This document shows positions 1 to 5,387 of a stretch of 6,359 nt of DNA, piece after piece. Made by a program: the position numbers and the translations under genes. A model generated the notes under the pieces. It saw only the letters and a program-made list of their open reading frames with translations, made no database searches and had not been told where the DNA came from. How positions within the stretch are numbered: position 1 is the first letter of the stretch; the number at the start of each line of letters is the position of its first letter. Origin of the DNA: Pseudomonadota bacterium (GTDB taxonomy: Bacteria; Pseudomonadota; Alphaproteobacteria; Rhizobiales; Hyphomicrobiaceae); the NCBI GenBank assembly GCA_023428365.1, contig JAEYYQ010000638.1, positions 1 through 6,359 on the forward strand. Reading direction: 5' to 3'.

Positions 1-80
1 GCCGCATCGGTTGCGCCGAGCGCTAGCCCGCCCGCAGTCAATGCGAGCGCCCATGCGGCAGCTTGCAACGTGGTCGCCAT
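1..80 (-). CDS. N-terminus of a probable exported protein (partial, runs off the left edge)
   Basis: Only the first 26 codons are present. The ATG (complement of 78-80) is preceded by a strong Shine-Dalgarno, GGAGGG (complement of 89-94), 8 nt upstream, and an in-frame TGA lies two codons before the ATG, so this start is secure. The peptide begins MATTLQAAAWALALTAGG and continues LALGATDA. It is an alanine/leucine-rich hydrophobic stretch resembling a signal peptide or a first membrane segment, although it lacks the usual N-terminal Lys/Arg. The function cannot be judged from this fragment. The gene is divergent from the thioesterase at 279. That something is translated leftward from position 80 is fairly sure; the export signal is an inference from composition. 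Confidence 0.7.
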   Translation of the reverse strand, partial: MATTLQAAAWALALTAGGLALGATDA

Positions 81-278
81 GATTCACACCCTCCAGGCTC
101 CACAATGACCGAAAAATTCCGGCAAATCGATGAACAAACCGTCCGATGAATGAAGTGTATACGAGAAAGGCGTTTCGCAATGCCTCGGAGCAATGAGTTT
201 TACTGGATATCTGATGATGTTAGCCTCCGGCGTACAATCGTTCCTGCGTGACGCATTGGATCTTAACGAGAGCTGAAC
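81..278. promoter_or_regulatory. Divergent intergenic region between the exported-protein gene and the thioesterase gene
   Basis: These 198 bp separate two divergent starts, so promoters for both directions should lie here. For the rightward gene, TACAAT at 233-238 is a fair -10 hexamer, but no good -35 sits 16-18 bp upstream. For the leftward gene, TATACACT (complement of 154-161) with TTGCGA (complement of 175-180) is the best pair seen, but the spacing is only 13-15 bp. Neither is convincing by itself; the main support for promoters is the gene arrangement. I saw no clear operator dyad, RNA gene or small coding region here. Confidence 0.35.
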
Positions 279-719
279 ATGTTCAAGCCGCTCGATCCCG
301 ACTACGAGGCCCGCGTACGGGCGAGCTTCGATCGGCAGGAGTTCATGGCGACGCTGGGTGTGATGATCGAGCATCTGGCGCCAGGGGAGGTCGATCTCGC
401 CCTTCTGCATCGTCCGAACCTCACACAGCAGCATGGCTACTTCCATGCCGGAGTGACGGCGACGCTTGCGGATTCCGCGGCCGGGTATGCTGCGCTGTCG
501 CTCTATCCCCAGGGTACGGGCGTGCTGACGACGGAATTCAAAATTAACCTGCTGCGACCGGCGGAAGGTCAACGCCTCGTAGCCCGCGGCAGGGTCATCA
601 AACCGGGACGGACCCTGACGATCTGCCGATCGGATGTGTATGGCACGCGCGACGGACGCGAGACGCACGTAGCGACGCTCTTGCTGTCGATGATCTGCGT
701 AGAAGGTCTCGCTGACTAG
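279..719 (+). CDS. PaaI-type hotdog-fold thioesterase (4HBT superfamily)
   Basis: The 146-residue protein has the length of a single hotdog domain. Such enzymes hydrolyse acyl-CoA or aryl-CoA thioesters in the cytoplasm, usually as homotetramers. The family motif is at residues 52-72 (HGYFHAGVTATLADSAAGYA): His56-Ala-Gly, then Asp65 nine residues on, the spacing of the substrate-polarising His and catalytic Asp in E. coli PaaI. The beta-strand motif TTEFKINLLRPA (residues 84-95), which normally packs against the CoA tail, follows. The ATG has a GAGAG ribosome site at 268-272, 6 nt upstream. There are no paa genes nearby, so phenylacetate catabolism is not indicated and the natural substrate is unknown. 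The aminotransferase 75 bp downstream is in the same direction and may be co-transcribed. The family call is secure; the substrate is not. Confidence 0.9.
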   Translation: MFKPLDPDYEARVRASFDRQEFMATLGVMIEHLAPGEVDLALLHRPNLTQQHGYFHAGVTATLADSAAGYAALSLYPQGTGVLTTEFKINLLRPAEGQRLVARGRVIKPGRTLTICRSDVYGTRDGRETHVATLLLSMICVEGLAD

Positions 720-731
720 AATGCCCGCCGT

Positions 732-757
732 GCATGTGCCAGCGTGCTGGGATATGC
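732..757. repeat. 26-bp interrupted dyad in the thioesterase-aminotransferase gap
   Basis: The outer arms GCAT (732-735) and ATGC (754-757) and the inner arms CCAGC (739-743) and GCTGG (746-750) share one centre at 744/745. Two 3-nt segments between the arms mostly mismatch. The central loop is only 2 nt and no T-tract follows, so it is a poor intrinsic terminator. It could be a protein-binding dyad controlling the aminotransferase at 795, or chance symmetry. Confidence 0.35.
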
Positions 758-794
758 TTCAAACCGAATAGAAGAAACGTCCTAGGGTCGAACC

Positions 795-1718
795 ATGTCT
801 GAACGCGCCAACCAACGTGTCGCCTATTTCAACGGCCGCTATGTGCCTGAAGCCGAAGTCCGCGTACCGTTCCGTGACCGCAGCTTCATTTACGGCGACG
901 GCTGCTTTGACATGACCCGCACCTTCAACGGCACGCCGTTCAAGGTGAAAGAGCACATTGATCGCTTCTATCGCTCGATGGCTTATCTGCGGATCGACAT
1001 TGGTATGGCGCCGGAAGAGATGATCGAAGTCACGCACGAGGTCATTCGGCGCAATATGCATTTGCTGGCCAAGGGCGATGACTATTGGGTCGGGCAACGC
1101 GTATCACGAGGCGTCCGCGCGATCGGTGACGAGGGATGGGATCATACCGGGCCGAACGTCATCGTCGATTGCATGCCGCTGCCCTTCGCCAAGCGGGCCG
1201 CGCATTATCGCGATGGTATCCGCGTCATTGTGCCGTCAGTCAGACGCACATCGCCCGCCTCGCTCAGTCCGCGCGTGAAAACACACAACTATCTCAACAT
1301 GATCGTCGGCGAGATGGAGGCGCATGCGCAGGATCCAGAGTCCTGGGCCGTGCTGCTCGATGAGAAGGGAAGCCTCGCTGAAGGTATCGGCTCCAATATC
1401 TTTGTCGTGAAGGATGGGCGGCTGCTGACACCTCAAGGTCGCTATGTGCTGGAAGGTGTGAGCCGCGAGACCGTTCTGCAGTTGGCCGGCGAATTGTCCA
1501 TTCCTGTCGAGGAATGCGATATCGACCTGTACGATGCCTATACGGCGGACGAGGTGTTTCTGACATCGACGAGCCTGTGCGTCTGCGGCGTGTCGCAGAT
1601 CAACGGGGCTCGGATCGGTAGGGGCACTGTGCCAGGCCCGATCACCAAGAAGCTGCTGGACGCCTATTCCGAACTCGTCGGCTGCGACATACCCGGCCAG
1701 TATCTCGCGCGGCTCTAA
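795..1718 (+). CDS. Class IV PLP-dependent aminotransferase (BCAT / D-amino-acid transaminase superfamily)
   Basis: This 307-residue cytoplasmic enzyme belongs to fold type IV, which includes branched-chain aminotransferase, D-amino-acid transaminase, (R)-amine transaminase and aminodeoxychorismate lyase. Visible landmarks are RSFIYGDGCFD (residues 29-39), HIDRFYRS (54-61) with the phosphate-binding Arg57, the Schiff-base lysine Lys162 in PRVKTHNYLN, the class signature Glu196-x-I-x-x-Asn201-I-F, GVSRETV (221-227), and the phosphate-binding threonines in EVFLTSTS (253-260). All key residues are present, so it should be active. The length matches IlvE-like proteins, but the N-terminal motif does not clearly match classical BCAT, so the amino donor is open; a D-amino-acid or (R)-amine substrate is possible. 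The ATG is preceded by AGGG at 784-787, 7 nt away. It may share a transcript with the thioesterase; no pathway link is evident. Confidence 0.9.
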   Translation: MSERANQRVAYFNGRYVPEAEVRVPFRDRSFIYGDGCFDMTRTFNGTPFKVKEHIDRFYRSMAYLRIDIGMAPEEMIEVTHEVIRRNMHLLAKGDDYWVGQRVSRGVRAIGDEGWDHTGPNVIVDCMPLPFAKRAAHYRDGIRVIVPSVRRTSPASLSPRVKTHNYLNMIVGEMEAHAQDPESWAVLLDEKGSLAEGIGSNIFVVKDGRLLTPQGRYVLEGVSRETVLQLAGELSIPVEECDIDLYDAYTADEVFLTSTSLCVCGVSQINGARIGRGTVPGPITKKLLDAYSELVGCDIPGQYLARL

Positions 1719-1800
1719 GGCCGGCCCGAGAGCTTGGCGCGCAGTAACTGCCGTACGGCCGCCAGGATTCAGCGTGATACTTTCGCGACAATCGACAAGA

Positions 1801-1880
1801 TTTTCCTTGAACGCTGATCAATAATGATAAATTCGCACTTTATAGGAAATTTTAGTTTACGATCTTCTCTAAATTCCCGT
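1801..1880 (+). promoter_or_regulatory. AT-rich island upstream of the XRE regulator, probable promoter/operator region
   Basis: Counting by hand, 25 of 80 bases are G or C (about 31%), sharply below the GC-rich surroundings. It lies in the 196-bp gap (1719-1914) between the aminotransferase stop and the regulator start. The best hexamer pair is TTGAAC (1807-1812) and TAAATT (1828-1833) with a 15-bp spacer, shorter than ideal. TACGAT (1858-1863) is an alternative -10. XRE proteins often regulate themselves from such a region. The rest of the gap (1719-1800) is GC-rich, with GGCCGGCC at 1719-1726 and a GCCGTACGGC palindrome near 1752, neither followed by a T-run. Confidence 0.45.
1845..1877. 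repeat. Imperfect AT-rich inverted repeat before the XRE gene
   Basis: GGAAATTTTAG at 1845-1855 faces CTAAATTCC at 1869-1877, whose complement reads GGAATTTAG. The arms match apart from one extra A and one extra T in the left arm. A 13-bp spacer places the arm centres about two helical turns apart, a geometry compatible with a dimeric HTH repressor. It may be an autoregulatory operator, but AT-rich DNA produces such matches by chance. Confidence 0.25.
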
Positions 1881-1914
1881 GATTTTCGCAGGCCGAGTCC
1901 GCAAGTCTCGCAGT

Positions 1915-2463
1915 ATGGAGAGAGATGCAGATACCGGTCGGGATCAACCGTCTTCAGCCTTCGCCATCAGGCTGAAGCAGCTGCGCGTTCTGCGCGGTTA
2001 TCGCACCGCGCGTGCGTTCGCTCAGGCGTTACAGATCGACGAGAACCGCTATACGCGCTGGGAGCGTGGCGAAGTTGAGCCGAGCGTGGCCATGCTCGGT
2101 AAGATGGCCGATATGCTGAACGTGCCCGTCGACATGCTGGTTAGCGGCGGGGATGTTGCTGCCAATCTCGCGCCATCATTCGGCGCGCGGGAGACGGGTT
2201 CGGCAAATTCTCAGGGTGTTGCGTCGCGCGCGCCAGCGACAGGGTTTCACGAAGAGCCCAGTCGGTTCACGTTCGACAAGTCTCCTCAGGAGCTGAGCCA
2301 GAATTTGCTGGTCGCTTCGCGGGCCCACCTGATCAGCCTGCTTGAGCGCCGTGTCGCGACGTTCAGTCAGGCCGAGATCGATGCGCTGATTGCCAAGCTG
2401 ACGGCCGATCTTTCAGGCTCTGCGACGACGAATGGTCTCAACGCCCTGTTCCTGGACAAGTAG
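1915..2463 (+). CDS. XRE/Cro-CI family helix-turn-helix transcriptional regulator
   Basis: From the ATG at 1915 the protein has 182 residues. Residues 15-76 form a typical five-helix XRE domain: FAIRLKQLRVLRGY, then the HTH with ARAFAQALQIDENRYTRWER (residues 32-51; the YTRWERG core is diagnostic), then PSVAMLGKMADMLNVPVDML. Residues 77-123 are a Ser/Ala/Gly-rich linker predicted to be disordered. Residues 124-166 look helical (ELSQNLLVASRAHLISLLER and ATFSQAEIDALIAKL) and may dimerise; I recognise no ligand domain there. A GTG at 1879 would add 12 residues (MIFAGRVRKSRS), but neither start has a clear Shine-Dalgarno. I prefer the ATG because the extension adds no recognised motif and would reach into the AT-rich promoter-like DNA. 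The target genes are unknown; autoregulation is plausible. Confidence 0.85.
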   Translation: MERDADTGRDQPSSAFAIRLKQLRVLRGYRTARAFAQALQIDENRYTRWERGEVEPSVAMLGKMADMLNVPVDMLVSGGDVAANLAPSFGARETGSANSQGVASRAPATGFHEEPSRFTFDKSPQELSQNLLVASRAHLISLLERRVATFSQAEIDALIAKLTADLSGSATTNGLNALFLDK

Positions 2464-2472
2464 GCGTCGGAA

Positions 2473-2495
2473 GCTGAGCCGTAGAAGCACTCAGC
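2473..2495. other. Possible stem-loop at the XRE/mrp convergent junction
   Basis: GCTGAG (2473-2478) can pair with CTCAGC (2490-2495) around an 11-nt loop. An alternative pairing joins TGAGCC (2475-2480) to GGCTCA (2499-2504). It lies between two convergent genes only 27 bp apart and overlaps the mrp stop codon, so it could end or insulate both transcripts. No T-run follows on either strand, so a standard intrinsic terminator is not supported. Confidence 0.25.
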
Positions 2496-4008
2496 CTCGG
2501 CTCATGCCTTTCTGCTCCAGTTCGCTCAGGTATCCGGCCCAACGCTTGTTCTTCTCACGGCCGAGCTGTTCCAGATAAGACCACGTGTAAAGCCCGGTGT
2601 CGTGACCGTCGTCGAATACGATGCGGACAGCATAGTTTCCGACTGGTCGCAGCTCCTTGATCTTCACGTTCCTCTTGCGGGCGACCGTCACGCGTTGCTC
2701 GGGGCTGTGTCCCTGAACTTCGGCGGACGGGCTCATCACACGCAGCATTTCGGCTGACAGTTCGTGGCTTTCGCCGCCCTCGAACGTCGCTTTGAGCGCG
2801 TCGCGGTTGGGGCTGAGGTCCAAACGCGGCGGCTTGAGGCTGCGGCCGGACGCGCTTTCGACTTCCGCCCAGGCACGGGCAGCAATATCGCGGAAAATCT
2901 GCGCGTGTGTGCTGTCCGGATTGGTCGCGACGATCGGCTGGCCGGAGTCGGAACGCTCCCGGATTTCCATATGCAGCGGCACCGCGCCGAGGAACGGCAG
3001 TCCGAGCTTCTCAGCCTCGTGCTGGGCGCCGCCATGGCCGAAGATGTCGGAGCGTTCACCGCATTTCGGGCAGATGAAATAGCTCATGTTCTCGATGATG
3101 CCGAGCACCGGCACGTCCACCTTCCGGAACATGTTGAGGCCTTTGCGCGCGTCGATCAGCGCGAGGTCCTGCGGCGTCGAGACGATAATTGCGCCGGACA
3201 GCGGCACCTGCTGCGCCATCGTCAGCTGCACGTCGCCGGTGCCGGGCGGCATGTCGATCACCATCACATCGAGATCACTCCAGGCCACTTCGCGCAGCAT
3301 CTGGTTGAGGGCCGAGACCACCATCGGGCCGCGCCAAATGATCGGGGTGTCCTCATCGACCATAAAGCCCATCGACATGGCTTCGAGGCCGTATCCCTGC
3401 ATCGGCTTGAGTGTCTTGCCGGAGACAACCTGCGGCCGACCGCTCAGGCCGAGCAGCCGCGGCTGCGAGGGGCCATAGATATCGGCATCCAGAATACCGG
3501 CCTTCAGACCGATGGCCTGGAAACCGAGGGCCAGGTTGACCGCGGTTGTCGATTTGCCGACGCCGCCTTTACCGGACGCAACCGCGATCAGATGCTTCAC
3601 GCCCGGAACGCCCGTCATCGGCCGTCCGCCACCAGCTTGCGGGGCCGGTCCGCCCGCTGGGCGCGCAGCCGCCGCCGCCTGGGCTCTCGCCTGCTGGACG
3701 CGCGGGTGCTCGGCCACGTTAGCACCGCCGCTGCTTTTCACCGGAGCCGCTCCACCGCTGCGGGTTTCTGCGGTCAGCACGGCGGTCACGCCTGTTACGT
3801 CTTTGATTTTGCTGACGACCTGCTCGGCCGCTTGACGCAGCGGTTCCAGATCTTGTGCCCGAGAGGCCGGGACAGTGATCGAGAAGTACACCTTCTCATC
3901 CTTGATCAGGATCTCCGAGACCAAGCCGAGGTCGACGATGTTTCCTTCCAGATCGGGGCCCTTGACCCGGCGCAGTTCATCTAGAACCTGCGTCTTGGTA
4001 ACCGGCAT
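2491..4008 (-). CDS. mrp: Mrp/ApbC Fe-S cluster carrier ATPase with a C-terminal DUF971 domain (HCF101-like architecture)
   Basis: This 505-residue protein has three parts. Residues 1-83 are a DUF59/MIP18 domain (NIVDLGLVSEI), followed by an Ala/Gly/Pro-rich linker (about 84-130). Residues 135-385 are the Mrp/NBP35 ATPase: deviant Walker A with both lysines, SGKGGVGKST (145-154), DADIYGPS (174-181), the Walker B-like IDMPPGTGD (251-259), and CPKC (Cys313, Cys316), the pair that bridges a [4Fe-4S] cluster across the Mrp dimer. Residues about 394-505 are a DUF971 domain (LSPNRDALKATFEGGESHEL, then RVMSPSAEVQGH, then PVGNYAVRIVFDDGHDTGLYTW). Mrp proteins carry and transfer Fe-S clusters in the cytosol. 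Ordinary bacterial Mrp is about 350-390 residues; the excess is DUF971. DUF59-Mrp-DUF971 is the layout of plant HCF101, which supplies [4Fe-4S] clusters in chloroplasts. The ATG has GGGAGA (complement of 4014-4019) 5 nt upstream. The frame is continuous throughout, so this is a genuine fusion. Confidence 0.95.
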   Translation of the reverse strand: MPVTKTQVLDELRRVKGPDLEGNIVDLGLVSEILIKDEKVYFSITVPASRAQDLEPLRQAAEQVVSKIKDVTGVTAVLTAETRSGGAAPVKSSGGANVAEHPRVQQARAQAAAAARPAGGPAPQAGGGRPMTGVPGVKHLIAVASGKGGVGKSTTAVNLALGFQAIGLKAGILDADIYGPSQPRLLGLSGRPQVVSGKTLKPMQGYGLEAMSMGFMVDEDTPIIWRGPMVVSALNQMLREVAWSDLDVMVIDMPPGTGDVQLTMAQQVPLSGAIIVSTPQDLALIDARKGLNMFRKVDVPVLGIIENMSYFICPKCGERSDIFGHGGAQHEAEKLGLPFLGAVPLHMEIRERSDSGQPIVATNPDSTHAQIFRDIAARAWAEVESASGRSLKPPRLDLSPNRDALKATFEGGESHELSAEMLRVMSPSAEVQGHSPEQRVTVARKRNVKIKELRPVGNYAVRIVFDDGHDTGLYTWSYLEQLGREKNKRWAGYLSELEQKGMSRG

Positions 4009-4200
4009 CGACGTCTCCCAGAAAATGTTGCGGCAGAGGCCGCGCGCGTTTCATGTTTGACGGCATTTTGGCAGGCGGCCCGTGCGAAGTCACTGCCGCG
4101 CATGGATTTGCATGCGGACGAGGGCGCAGCACGACGACGCACACGGTCTATAGTGGCAGCCGAAGCAGGGTGTGATGCCTTTGGTGAGGCGAAGAATGGC
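4009..4200. promoter_or_regulatory. Divergent intergenic region between mrp and mobA
   Basis: These 192 bp must hold the promoters for leftward mrp and the rightward mob cluster. For mobA the best -10 is TATAGT at 4149-4154, about 47 bp before the start codon, but there is no clear -35 at the proper distance. No convincing promoter pair is visible for mrp. A TTG-initiated reading frame through this region joins mobA in frame but shows no MobA-like sequence before the ATG at 4201, so I treat it as untranslated. No riboswitch (including the Moco RNA motif) or operator is recognisable. Confidence 0.35.
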
Positions 4201-4839
4201 ATGATCGATCCGACGAGACTGGTGACGGGCATCGTGCTCGCGGGTGGTCAATCCCGCCGCATGGGCGGCGGTGACAAGGCACTGCACCCGCTGGCTGGCA
4301 AGCCGATGCTCGCGCATGTCATCGAACGATTGGCGCCGCAGGTCGCAAGTCTCGTGCTCAACGCGAATGGTGATCCCGAGCGCTTCGCACAGTTCGGGCT
4401 GACGGTCGTGCCCGATACGGTGGAGGGCTTTCTGGGTCCACTCGCGGGTTTGCTCGCCGGCCTCAAATGGACGACGGCGCATACGCCAGAGGCGCGCTGG
4501 GTCCTGACCGTGTCATCGGATGCACCGTTCCTGCCGCTCGATCTGGTCCATCGGTTGGTTTCCGCCGCGGACACCGAGCAATCGGCAGTGTGCGCGGAAT
4601 CAGGCGGCAAGATTCATCCGGTGATTGGCCTTTGGCCGATCGAACTTGCCGACGATCTCGAACGGCAGCTTGGCTCTGGACTGCGCAGGATGCTGGACTG
4701 GGCAAACCGCCATGCTAGCGTTGTCGTCGATTTCCCGCTGGTGAGGTTCCACGGGCGCATGATTGATCCGTTTTTCAATGTGAACACACCCGAAGAGCTG
4801 GCCGAAGCTGGCATGCTGATCGAGAGCAGGACCCGGTGA
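4201..4839 (+). CDS. mobA: Molybdenum cofactor guanylyltransferase MobA
   Basis: MobA transfers GMP from GTP to Mo-molybdopterin, giving the bis-MGD cofactor of the DMSO reductase family (formate dehydrogenase, nitrate reductase and others), in the cytoplasm. The 212-residue protein is normal for the family. It shows the nucleotide-binding loop LAGGQSRRMGGGDKAL (residues 13-28, Lys26), VPD (70-72), GPLAGLLAGL (79-88), the Mg-binding region SSDAPFLPLD (105-114; Asp107 stands where most members have DTPF), and the C-terminal FFNVNTPEEL (191-200). The ATG at 4201 places the LAGG loop at the usual distance; an upstream TTG extension of 48 residues has no family similarity. A GAGG at 4186-4189 is 11 nt upstream, rather far, and GAAG at 4191-4194 is nearer. 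The stop overlaps the start of mobB by 4 bp (GTGA), indicating translational coupling. Confidence 0.95.
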   Translation: MIDPTRLVTGIVLAGGQSRRMGGGDKALHPLAGKPMLAHVIERLAPQVASLVLNANGDPERFAQFGLTVVPDTVEGFLGPLAGLLAGLKWTTAHTPEARWVLTVSSDAPFLPLDLVHRLVSAADTEQSAVCAESGGKIHPVIGLWPIELADDLERQLGSGLRRMLDWANRHASVVVDFPLVRFHGRMIDPFFNVNTPEELAEAGMLIESRTR

Positions 4840-5387
4840 ACGGATCGCAACGCTCGTCCAAGATCCCTGTGATTGGCGTGGCCGGATGGAAGAACTCAGG
4901 CAAGACGACGCTCGTCGTTCGCTTGATCGAGGAGTTCACACGTCGCGGGCTCAACGTCGGGACCATCAAACATTCGCATCACGCTGTCGAAATCGATGAC
5001 GATGATACCGACAGCGCCCGGCATCGCAGGGCCGGTGCGTGGCAGGCTGCCCTGGTTTCGCCGAAGCGCTGGGCGCTGATCACGGAACTTGCGGACAAGC
5101 CCGAACCGACACTGGATGAGGTGATCGCTGGTTTCAGCGGCTGTGATCTCATCATCGTGGAAGGCTACAAATCGGCGGCCATTCCAAAAATCGAAGTGCG
5201 ACGGCTGGCGTCGCGGACCCGCGAGCCACTTGCCGATAATGACGCTTCGGTGATTGCGATCGCCGCCGATCATCCAGTCGAAGGTGCCCAAGTGCCAGTG
5301 TTTGGCCTGGATGATGTCGCGGGGATCGCCGATCACATCGCAAGTGTCCTCGGGCCTTTAAGTGTCTCATCGGAACCCCGAGCATGA
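4836..5387 (+). CDS. mobB: Molybdopterin-guanine dinucleotide biosynthesis adaptor MobB (GTP-binding)
   Basis: MobB is a small P-loop GTPase that assists MobA and is thought to supply GTP or help insert the cofactor; it is often not essential. The 183-residue protein has Walker A GWKNSGKTTL (residues 17-26, Lys23), the family motif TIKHSHH (43-49), an acidic run EIDDDDTDS (52-60) followed by RHRRAGA (62-68), and a Walker B-like CDLIIVEGYK. All are expected of a complete MobB. The start is GTG at 4836, overlapping the mobA TGA, with AGGA at 4828-4831 inside mobA as a ribosome site. A later ATG would lose the Walker A, so the GTG is favoured. Its own stop overlaps the next gene's ATG by 4 bp (ATGA). 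It is expected to be co-transcribed with mobA. Confidence 0.93.
   Translation: MNGSQRSSKIPVIGVAGWKNSGKTTLVVRLIEEFTRRGLNVGTIKHSHHAVEIDDDDTDSARHRRAGAWQAALVSPKRWALITELADKPEPTLDEVIAGFSGCDLIIVEGYKSAAIPKIEVRRLASRTREPLADNDASVIAIAADHPVEGAQVPVFGLDDVAGIADHIASVLGPLSVSSEPRA

Noticed and set aside
84..668. A 194-codon leftward open frame across the thioesterase and its upstream region
   Set aside because: It lies antisense to a clear hotdog thioesterase, shows no known motif, and would run through the divergent promoter region almost to the secure start at 80.
1719..1761. Palindromes GGCCGGCC and GCCGTACGGC after the aminotransferase as a terminator
   Set aside because: They have little or no loop and no T-run follows, so an intrinsic terminator is not supported.
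1925..1975. A 16-codon ORF (ATG at 1925) with a good GGAGAGAG before it, overlapping the start of the XRE gene
   Set aside because: It is out of frame with the regulator and ends quickly. The GA-rich stretch probably looks like a ribosome site by chance, although leaderless or coupled control cannot be excluded.
2764..3984. A 406-codon rightward open frame opposite mrp
   Set aside because: It is antisense to a fully recognisable Mrp-DUF971 protein. Its translation is His/Arg-rich with no domain, as expected for a high-GC shadow frame.
4057..4085. TTGACG at 4057-4062 as a -35 box for mobA
   Set aside because: No -10-like hexamer lies 15-19 bp downstream; that DNA is GC-rich.
4057..4200. A 48-residue N-terminal extension of MobA from a TTG codon
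   Set aside because: MobA proteins begin a few residues before the LAGG loop. The extension has no family similarity and occupies the expected promoter region.
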